From Ectocarpus siliculosus (taxonomy: Eukaryota; Sar; Phaeophyceae; Ectocarpales; Ectocarpaceae): a DNA stretch of 13,772 nt. Positions 1-7,354 of this stretch are shown piece by piece. The position numbers and the translations under genes were made by a program. Within the stretch, counting starts at the first letter, position 1. Every line of letters starts with the position of its first letter. Under the pieces are notes generated by a model that saw only the letters and a program-made list of their open reading frames with translations, ran no database searches and was not told where the DNA came from. The stretch covers positions 558,947 to 572,718 of the forward strand of contig FN649735.1 in NCBI GenBank assembly GCA_000310025.1, in the 5' to 3' direction.

Positions 1-2619
1 GCTCATGCTGACAGAGAGCACGCGCTGGAAATGGGAGGCAACCCGGACAAAGACCCCCCCTTCTTCTTCACCAAGCCACCGGACGCCGCCGTCGACGTTT
101 CCGCGGCCGGCGCGGTCGTCCACTACCCGCCGGAGACGGAAGATCTCCAGCACGAGGTGGAGATGGTCGTTGCCATCGGGAAGGGTGGGTCTGCAGTGAG
201 TGCCGCTCCAAAGAGATACATACCGTAAGAGTCGGAGATATGGCACCCCCGTGTTAGTGTTTTTGGATAGCGTATTGCTCCACAGCCAGGGGGGTACCAC
301 TGCCGAAAAGGGTGGTTTTGGAAACATCTCGTCGACGGCTTTCCTGAGAGGTATCGGTTGGTGTTCGCACCCTCCTATTATAGTTGTGGAGAAATACGCT
401 ACAAAAAAACGCGAACGCGGGGGTGCCATCTCTCCGACTCATACGGTACCTGGTAGATGGATAGGATCGTTGTTTGTGCTGAACATGTCCATTGTTGTCG
501 CCTTAGAAGCAACGCAAAGCAGCGGCTGATTGAATCACTCGCGGCAAAACGACGTACTTCCGTGTAGAATAGGACACACACCAAACCTTGTGCATTCATT
601 GGGTATGGTTGATTTTCTGCTTTCGTGCAGCATAGTGTCGGGCAGATTGTTGTGTGGGTGTACGTACGGTCGAACTCGCCCACACCGTCGTGTTGTAACG
701 ACGTGTTAGTAACTGGGTGTGAAGCGTCTCCCAAGACGGGGAGCGTCCCACGGAATTTCGCCGCGAGGGCGTTGACTTTCAAGATAAAGAGGGACCTCAA
801 ACATGCGCACAAGATTTTGGATACGCTTCAGCAGCAGTGTTAAATCAGCAGCTTTTAGTTGTAGACGATGCAGTTTTGGAGCACGGCAGAATTTTCCAGC
901 ATCTCTTTTGCATCCCCCTCTCTTCCTGTACACCACGACACTCTACAAGATAACAATCGAGAAGTTCATCACCACAGCAACGTCAACATGCTTTGTGTAA
1001 CCCAACGGCTGGCAGGAGGCCGCGGCATCCCAACGCGAGACGCTCTGCAACACGTCTTCGCCTACGGCGTTGGCGTGGACCTCACTCGGCGAGACATGCA
1101 GCGCGCCGCTAAGAAGGCCGGTCGCCCGTGGGACTGTAGCAAGGTGCGCGCACTGATCGAGAGACAAAGAAAGCGTATGGCGCGTGTCGGCATGCATACG
1201 CTCGACTAAAGGCCTTGTGCTCCTGCTACGTATTTGCACCTCTGTAGCCAGTACCTGAGATGAAACACACAGAGGTGACGTATGCCACGCCGCTGACAAG
1301 CTCCTGCTACTTGTATCGTCGGAAGCTAGAAATGCTATTTTTACCAAATCGTTGGCAGAGCAACTCCCCCCCCCCCGCGCGCCCTTCTCCCGCCCCCGAT
1401 TTCTTTCCCACCCTGCGCGGCTACCATGGATCGTTCCGTACCACATTTCGTCCTTTCGTTCTTGGTACCGTTTCGTTTCCCAACAAAAAACTGAAACAGT
1501 CAAATCATTTAGAACGCCCTACGACCATTCCGTGGTGGGTGCTGGCGTTTTCTGGAGTCTACAACTTGGTGGATTGCATACATCAGCCAACAGGCTGCAT
1601 TCGAAAACATACGCTCGCGTTCTTATTCACGCCTTGCTTCTGTTAACCGGTGCGTCACTGCGGCAGGGTTTCGACAGCTCTGGACCCATCGGTGCCCTGA
1701 CCCCGACTCTCCCGGCGAAGGACGGGGGGGTAGGCGCTGCCGCCGGACTCGCGGGCGACGAGGGGGGCCGGCGGATATGGTTGGAGGTGGGGGGGGGCAG
1801 ACGCCAGGATTCGGTGCTCGGGGAGATGGTGTGGAGCGTCCCCGAGATGATCGCCAGGTTGTCGGAGGTGAGGGGGGACGATGGGGAAGGGTACCGCCTT
1901 CTTTCTTCGGACGGGCTTGGTTGATGCTCCGCGGTCGTGCGTCGTGTCTCTTGCCTTGTTGTATGCTAGTCTACACGATTTGCTGTTGTTGGAGTTGGGA
2001 GGCAATAATTGGCAAGAGGTATATACGTACGCGTGGGATGGGTTTGTGTCGTCGAAGCGTTGTCTGTCGCAATCTGTTTCCCTGCTTGAACCCTCCTTTT
2101 TCGCGCCGCATGTGCGTGCTCCTGAGAGTTTCGATCGAACCCGTATCTTCTCTGTGTTGAGCTCGGACCCATTGGCATCCATGCGCGTGTCGCCCCCATG
2201 CCGCCTTAGCTGTTGACACCCGCCAGAAAACAGGAGTCTTTACCACCCCTCCTGCTGCCGCATCTCGCAAGGTATTCGCATGATGCACGGCAGTACACTT
2301 CTTACCCTAGCGCTGCTGTCAATCGCATAGCTTCTTCACGTTTTTAAGTGGCTAAAATACGTCCTGTTCACAGTGCCGAACCTCGCATGCTAATCCCACA
2401 ATGCATGGTCATAGACCCCCCATCAACTACAAGTATCCCCTCCGAACACTTCTGTTAATCGCACAGCTCTTCACCCTAGAGGCTGGGGACGTCTTGTTCA
2501 CGGGGACCCCGTCGGGGGTAGCACCTCTGGCAGTGGGCGACGACGTGGAAGCGAGGGTCGAGGGCTTAGAACCGTGCCGATTCCGGGTCGGCCCGCTGCT
2601 TCCGCCAACGATTCACTAA
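1..2619 (+). CDS. Fumarylacetoacetate hydrolase (FAH) family protein, 3' part, four exons
   Basis: FAH-superfamily enzyme resembling bacterial fumarylpyruvate hydrolases and eukaryotic FAHD1 acylpyruvase, which cleave acylpyruvates with a divalent metal; the exact substrate cannot be read. Exons: about 15 (or 1)-184, 1016-1143, 1667-1867, 2467-2619 with stop TAA at 2617. Exon 1 has [12 protein letters not shown] and the metal-ligand stretch [15 protein letters not shown] (two Glu). Exon 2 has [20 protein letters not shown] followed by DLTRRD, with the third metal-ligand Asp. Exon 3 has [10 protein letters not shown] and [14 protein letters not shown]. Exon 4 has [15 protein letters not shown], the family's TGTP signature. 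Donors are GTGGGT, GTGCGC and GTGAGG; acceptors are GGCAG, CGGCAG and GCACAG. Phases (1, 0, 0) join without a frame break and give the family-typical GKGGRGIP across junction 1. Exon 3 carries a Gly/Ala-rich insertion ([17 protein letters not shown]). The N-terminus lies upstream, and an acceptor AG at 13-14 probably opens the first visible exon. The gene converges on RPS16. Confidence 0.9.
221..448. mobile_element. MITE-like element 1 (228 bp, 64-bp terminal inverted repeats, TA-flanked)
   Basis: Sits in FAH intron 1. The ends 221-284 and 385-448 are inverted copies, matching at about 55 of 64 positions. Both start TACCGTA when read inward, with an ACCCCC block about 25 bases in. The outermost TA on each side is consistent with the TA target duplication of Tc1/mariner-type elements. 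There is no coding capacity, so it would be non-autonomous. A core beginning GCCGAAAA at 302, about 81 bases from the left end, recurs at the same distance in the element at 12581-12801. The family assignment is by structure only. Confidence 0.85.
2316..2374 (+). pseudogene. Decayed duplicate of the intron 3/exon 4 boundary of the FAH gene
   Basis: Positions 2316-2330 match 2452-2466 at 13 of 15 bases, covering the end of intron 3 including the acceptor AG. CTTCTTCAC at 2331-2339 matches CTCTTCAC at 2467-2474 with one extra T. ACGTCCTGTTCACAG at 2359-2373 matches 2489-2503 at 13 of 15. The spacing slips from 136 to 130 bases between these blocks, so the copy has indels. The extra T shifts the frame, and TAA occurs within it, so it cannot act as an in-frame alternative exon. 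It looks like a relic of a tandem duplication of about 135 bp that included the start of the last exon. Confidence 0.6.
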
Positions 2620-3668
2620 ATAGCATCAGAAGTGTAAAAACGAAACTATGCAAAGGTTCAACGTCAGGGAAACATGGCTGCTCTGTCGTTGTATTGGTCG
2701 CATGGTAGAGCACCTCGCGCATTGGTACGGACAACGGAAGCGGGGCAAATAATGTGTGCGGGTGTCTTGTGGGTCGCTTCCTCCGTCATGTGTCGACTTT
2801 GGAGGGCTGACGTGAGTCATGTGGTACAATCAAGATTTTCCCGTTTGACGAGAGTAACGGTTGTCTGGGAAGTCGCAAGAAAAATATTTGGGGCGAGGGC
2901 GCATGCGGCGAAATGGCCTCAAGACGATCGGGAGTCGATCAAGGTAGCGTTGATGTGGCGCTCAGGAAGCCTCGTGGAGGAGGGTGGAGGACGGAACGCT
3001 TTCACGTGAAACACCAACACCCGGCGTTGTGATACCGCCTTGCTGAAGGTACAGAATGTCAGCGTGCACGATCCACCATTTCTTCCGTCTCGACCCGATC
3101 GACGGCAGGCAGCGCGAGCGCGATAAAAATTGTAGTACTGCGCCACAATTCTACATGTGCAGATAGTCCGGGGTTATGATAGGTGGTCGATAAAATGGTC
3201 CATGAAAAACATATTCCCGACGGTTCAAGTAGGTCAGCAAATGTTGGGGTTCCGAAAATGCCACAAGATACATATCCATAGCACCGGCAAGTAGCGGAGA
3301 ATGGCCCGACTAGGGGATATCGGGCGCAAAATCAACGCAAGCGCAGAAACACACAGCGGTGACAGGTTTTACGGTCGCCATGACCTCTTCATTTTTATGT
3401 CTCATCGACAAGCGCGAACGAGTCGTACAGCAGCCAGCCAGCCGGCGGGATACGAACACGAAAAAAGGACGAAGCTCTTGTCGCCAGAAAAAAGCAACAC
3501 CCCCGCGCATTCTCAACCGAAGCCCTCCAAACGCCCCCAAAAGGATACAAACATCCGTCAAATTTTGGCACCCAGCGCTATAAGCCTAGCCAGCCAAAAT
3601 CCTCCACCGACTGTCTTAACCCCCTCTTTACAGACGTAAATAAAGCGCCAGCCATGCGCCGAACGGAA
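2620..3668. other. Convergent intergenic region
   Basis: Lies between the FAH stop codon and the RPS16 stop codon and should hold both 3' UTRs. I found no conserved protein motif, structural RNA, long inverted repeat or clear polyadenylation signal. The open frames here, up to 112 aa, show no family features. Confidence 0.6.
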
Positions 3669-6600
3669 TCAACGGTATGACTTCTGGTAGCGCGCGCGGG
3701 CCGAGGGACCGCCGAACTTCTTGGGCTCGCAGCGGCGAGGGTCGGCGACGAGGAGGTTTCGGTCGTAGGCCATGAGGAGGTCCTTGATCTCGCGCTTCGA
3801 GGCCTCGTCCACGTACTTCTGGTAGAACGCCACGATGGCCTTGGCGATTGCCTGGCGGATGGCGTAGATCTGGGGGTGCGGGCGGGGCACAAAAAAGGAA
3901 AGGGAGACGCCCGAGGTGTTGGACTTTAGTGGGGGCTGAGCAAAACACACCAACACCCAGTCACGGGGCTGTATCTGGTTTCCGTGTGGATCGAGTGATG
4001 TTGTATAACAAAGAACACACTCATCACGGAGTCTCTCTCGCTCTTTCAGTCTAGAACGGCCCAAGCTTCTCCCCGCGCTACATGTACGACGCGAGCCTAC
4101 GCACCGAAAAATGCGACAATACTCTCGCTATCACAACCGCCGCTTTAGCCTTCCTACATGTCTCCACAGACTTTCGCACAACATCTGCTTGGAAAATACA
4201 TGCCAGTAGGAAAGCCCGCGCACCACACAAGAAAGCAACGTCGTTCTCGCAACTTCCCACCACCACCGCGACAAAACACACACAACATGAAAATGACAAG
4301 TGATCATGAACATGTATCATGAACATGTACAACAAAATAATTATTTCTTGGGTTGTTTGGAAGACAAGTAGGCCGCCTTGCCCACATAGAGTATAATCTC
4401 ACCTGCGAAGTGTAACCTCCGCCCCTGACGCGGACGCGGATGTCCACGTTGGAGAACCTCGCGGGGCCGAGGAGGAGAACGGGCTCAAAGGTCTTCACCC
4501 TGAGGATGGCCGGCTCGAGGAGCTCGATGGGGCATCCGTTCACCTTGATCAGGCCGCGTCCGCGCTTGCAGTACGCGACGGCGGTAGCGGTCTTCTGCTC
4601 GACGGGATGGATGCACGAGTTGGGGCGTGTCGGGGGGAGCGATGATGGGCCATGGCGTGAGCGCAACCATTGAGGGAAGGGTGCGAGGAGCACCTGCGGT
4701 GCATTTGGTATGTATGGCACAGACTTCGTGGATTCATCGCCACGGACGGTCTATAACGGCAAAAACACACACAAAACTGACTATAATAGTGATTATTCAG
4801 TTGCTGGGGTTTTGCCAAGAAGAAAAACAAAACAGAGACCGAAAAAACTGAACAATGCAAGGGTAGATGCATACATATGCGTGGCTTCTGAACCACGAAC
4901 GACCGAATGGTTTTGTGCACTATTGACGAACAGAACGAGGTAAACGTCAAACCGCAACACAAAAATGCTACCGTTCAGGCGCGGGAAGAGGTGCAATGGG
5001 GAGATACGCAAGTGTGCGGGATGGGCAAGAGCTCTCAGAACCACAGAGATAGTCGACATCGTTGATTCAGTCACAACGTAGTTAGCGTTAAAAAGAGGTC
5101 ATCATGGCTCTTCCACCCAGTACTTGCAACTCCCTACCCCCCCAGAAGCCATTGAAATGCATAACGCGGTCATGATTATGCATATGAGGCGAGGTAAACA
5201 GCCGCGTCATCGATCTGACTCCTACAGGTAAATCCGGTTCACCACAATGGTCGTTGTACACACATGTACACGACAGGGTCGCTCGACTACAGCGGTCGAG
5301 GCATCCACCGCGCTGTCCTTGGTACGTTCAAAATAACGGTGGCCTCCATTTGAGTGCCCACAGCAATACACGTCTTTCGTCCGACTCTTCATTCCGACCT
5401 AGCGCATGGCCCCTTCTCCGGCCTAGAGCGCTAGGTCGGAGGACGGCCATGAATAGTCGGGCCAAAAGACGTGTGCTGCTGTCAGCACTCAAAGGAACGC
5501 CACCGTTGTAATATTGATCTTACCAAGGACAGCGCGGTGAACGCCGCGTCGGCTCAAGAGCAGGCTGGCCTTGCATGTGATAGTACAGCAGTCCATGGTG
5601 GAAACAAAAAGAAAGGCATCACACAATCGCGACGGTAAACCCACCAACTCCACACACGGCAGTGTTTCATCCATCCCAAGACGGACACAATCCGGGTTTC
5701 GTCTCTGGACCCCAACAGAGTCTGATACACCCAACAACAGGGGTATTTTACCCCTTGAACTCATCAGGCCCCCAATAACCGGCACACCCAAACATGTCCA
5801 TCCAAACCACGGGTTTGACAACAGTCCACAAGGGACAAAGCCTTGAGAGACATCCGAGAAATAAGGCACTGCTACTGAACTGAAAAATACGATGCTTGAA
5901 CGATCTCAACGCTACCCATGCGTGTTCCTTGCTCCTGGAATGCATGCGCTGGTATCGTACCGCATGTGACCGGAGAAAGGTTCAAAAAGCAAGCTATCCA
6001 CAGTTGTGTGACCACGGGTTGGAGTAAACGGCACAACTGCTGTAAAAGCTGAAAAAAAATCGAGTCACGATCGGCCCCAGCAACCCTCAGACGAAGAGCA
6101 CTCAGAACCACAGAGATAGTCGACATCATTGGTTCCGACCAAAACGTAGTTAGCGTTCGTTGTAGCGTCATCATGGCTCACGAGGAGAAACGTGTGGGGA
6201 ATAAACTCAGTGGGTTCTAGTCTAGCGCTGCTGCTGTGTACAGCACACTCTGGATGCGGATTGCAGGGACGCCAAGATGCTGCTGGCGAAAACGTCGGTT
6301 CCTGAGGCTAAGAGAAACGGCAATCGCACAACCTGAAGGAAGGACTTGACGACAGTCTAATGGAGTCGGCACGCCAAATGGCCGAGGCAGAGAGACCCGT
6401 TGCTTCAGCCACTACAGCAGCGGGTCTACAGGCAAACGCAAGGAACGCAAAACCTACGATGTTAGACCATGACTACAGCAGTACATGTGATGCCGGCTTG
6501 CTACAGCAGCCGCGTACCGGCAAACAACAGGCGATTCGAGTCCCCGATGGTGAAGAAAAGTAGAGACCGACACTCGAGAAGCTACAAACGCAAGGCCGTG

Positions 6601-7130
6601 CCGACACACGAGTCGTCGACACAGCACACATCCACGTCGCACACCATTGCATCCTTACCCGTCCAGGAGAATAGAGGGGGCGGCGGCTCTGCTTCTTTCT
6701 CTCTCTCTCTGCTGAGAAGTCAGCTAGCTGCGCGAAGCCTCACGAACTTCGTGGGCCTCGTTTTGCCTCAGGGTGTGTATCCCTGGCGAGCTTGAGCATC
6801 TCACCCCTCTCGCATGAGAGAGGGGGCCGCCGAGCGCGGCGCGCACTCAAAGGATTGGCAGCCGATCGCCCTTGTTTTGTACGCAAAAACACTTTTGGTT
6901 GTCTGTGCTCTCTCAGAGAGAGAAGGCACCACACGGTGAAGGTGAACGGGGGGGCACGGAACAGCCACACAGAGCCACGAATGGATTGCGTCGCTCCTCA
7001 GGTGCCCCCCACAGCTACCTCTCACAAAATCTCACCCCTTTACGCAAAGGGGGCCGCCAGGGGTGCCGCCGTGCAAACTGACCTTGCGACCGAACACCTG
7101 GACGCTCTCCAGAACTGTCTCGTTACCCAT
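3669..7130 (-). CDS. RPS16: 40S ribosomal protein S16 (uS9), complete, three exons
   Basis: Cytosolic small-subunit protein uS9, whose C-terminal tail reaches the P-site tRNA in ribosome structures. Minus-strand exons: 7130-7083, 4594-4403, 3869-3669, giving 16 + 64 + 66 = 146 residues, the usual length. Exon 1 reads [16 protein letters not shown] and ends at donor GTCAGT. Exon 2 runs from [20 protein letters not shown] through [11 protein letters not shown] to [12 protein letters not shown], donor GTGAGA. Exon 3 runs from [20 protein letters not shown] through [16 protein letters not shown] to the invariant tail [10 protein letters not shown], then TGA at 3671-3669. Both introns are phase 0, and acceptors are CAG. 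Every conserved block is present with no frame break. GCPIEL and CEPKKFGG resemble plant and oomycete homologues. Intron 1 is 2488 bp and hosts two snoRNA candidates; intron 2 is 533 bp. The start lies 224 bp head-to-head from DVR. Confidence 0.97.
3870..4402 (-). other. RPS16 intron 2
   Basis: A 533-bp intron from GTGAGA (4402) to CCCCCAG (3870). It contains a perfect tandem pair of the 13-mer ATCATGAACATGT at 4303-4315 and 4316-4328. A box-C-like GTGATGA on the minus strand (4025-4019) has no box D downstream, so no snoRNA is called. Confidence 0.8.
4303..4328. repeat. Perfect tandem duplication of a 13-mer
   Basis: ATCATGAACATGT occurs twice back to back inside RPS16 intron 2. Each unit contains the palindrome ACATGT. 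No function is evident. Confidence 0.9.
5027..5112 (-). ncRNA. Box C/D snoRNA candidate, copy 1, in RPS16 intron 1
   Basis: Read on the host strand. A terminal stem AAGAGC (5112-5107) pairs with GCTCTT (5032-5027). Box C is ATGATGA (5105-5099), box D' CTGA (5070-5067), box C' ACGATGT (5062-5056) and box D CTGA (5038-5035). This is the complete order C-D'-C'-D at about 86 nt, typical of a methylation guide. The antisense element next to box D is GTCGACTATCTCTGTGGTT. By the box D+5 rule it would place a 2'-O-methyl group on the A paired to the fifth base before box D. Introns of ribosomal protein genes are classic snoRNA hosts. A second copy at 6094-6182 keeps the boxes and guides while the spacer sequence diverges. 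The rRNA target was not established. Confidence 0.8.
5233..5606. repeat. Long imperfect inverted repeat (foldback) in RPS16 intron 1
   Basis: The innermost 13 bp are perfect: 5393-5405 against 5428-5440. After an 8-base insertion on the right (5441-5448) the arms continue outward for about 165 bases each. Matching blocks include AAAGACGTGT, GCACTCAAA, GCCACCGTT and TACCAAGGACAGCGCGGTG, the last present as 5303-5321 on one arm and 5521-5539 on the other. Weaker similarity runs to about 5233 and 5606. The loop is about 22 bases and contains a GGCC..GGCC pair. It may be a decayed foldback transposon or a hairpin-RNA source. No target duplication was identified. Confidence 0.8.
6094..6182 (-). 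ncRNA. Box C/D snoRNA candidate, copy 2, in RPS16 intron 1
   Basis: Paralogue of the element at 5027-5112 on the same strand. Box C is ATGATGA (6174-6168), box C' ATGATGT (6129-6123) and box D CTGA (6105-6102). The D' position holds CGGA, one base off consensus, four bases before C' as in copy 1. A short terminal stem GAGC/GCTC (6179-6176 with 6099-6096) closes it. The segment from inside C' through box D is identical to copy 1 over 27 bases, and AACGCTAACTACGTT before D' is shared, while the bases between boxes differ. Similarity stops at the stem boundaries, so the duplicated unit is the snoRNA itself. Copy 2 has the better C' box and the weaker D' box. Confidence 0.77.
6411..6532. repeat. 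Degenerate duplication with CTACAGCAG motifs
   Basis: In RPS16 intron 1. CTACAGCAGCGGGTCTACAG followed by GCAAACGCAAGG (from about 6411) recurs as CTACAGCAGCCGCGTACCGG followed by CAAACAACAGG (from about 6501). A further GACTACAGCAG lies between them. It is a short degenerate repeat with no known role. Confidence 0.5.
6795..6836 (-). repeat. GC-rich hairpin, copy A
   Basis: CCCCTCTC (6804-6811) and GAGAGGGG (6818-6825) form an 8-bp stem. It is flanked by ATCTCA and GGGCCGCC exactly like copy B at 7029-7058. The stem sequence differs between the copies but remains self-complementary. It lies in RPS16 intron 1, near the 5' splice site. Confidence 0.7.
6948..7016. repeat. Inverted repeat GGGGGGCAC / GTGCCCCCC
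   Basis: A 9-bp perfect inverted pair separated by about 50 bases lies between the two GC-rich hairpins. It could close a larger stem in the RPS16 intron transcript, but the runs of G and C are low-complexity. Confidence 0.5.
7029..7058 (-). repeat. GC-rich hairpin, copy B
   Basis: CCCCTTT (7035-7041) and AAAGGGG (7046-7052) form a 7-bp stem with loop ACGC. It lies about 30 bases inside RPS16 intron 1. Flanks ATCTCA and GGGCCGCC are shared with copy A. On the RPS16 strand both stems are followed directly by GTGAGA, which resembles a 5' splice site. Confidence 0.7.
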
Positions 7131-7354
7131 GGCTGAAGAGGGTTGTCCTGGGAGGAGAAGAGGGGTTGGCGACTGCTGTGCTGCTGTCGGCGGTCAAACC
7201 AGAGCAGGGGGGCCGACAGAGGAAATTCAGGGGTATGTGAATTGATGCTGTCGGGGGGTTTTCAGGTGTTCATGGCCTGGGCCCTTTTGGGTTGGTGAGC
7301 AGCAGGTGTTGAGCTATTAATCTTTGCGTTCATCCCTGGTCTACCTGCCGCGCG
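7131..7354. promoter_or_regulatory. Candidate bidirectional promoter between RPS16 and DVR
   Basis: Only 224 bp separate the RPS16 ATG (minus) from the proposed DVR ATG (plus), so both 5' UTRs and core promoters must fit here. No clear TATA box was seen; ATTAATC near 7316 is AT-rich but unconvincing. The call depends on the DVR leader exon at 7355 being real. Confidence 0.6.

Noticed and set aside
943-1503. 186-aa open frame on the minus strand
   Set aside because: It overlaps FAH exon 2 antisense, has biased shadow composition and carries no recognisable motif.
3870-4025. Third snoRNA candidate from GTGATGA in RPS16 intron 2
   Set aside because: No CTGA box occurs downstream in the intron and no terminal stem can be formed.
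5691-5766. Possible snoRNA starting CTGATGA in RPS16 intron 1
   Set aside because: The box C first base is off consensus and no box D with a terminal stem follows; only a GGGGTA..TACCCC hairpin is present.
6528-6546. tRNA T-arm-like GATTCGAGTCC
   Set aside because: The flanking bases do not form the 5-bp T stem, and no acceptor stem or D arm was found.
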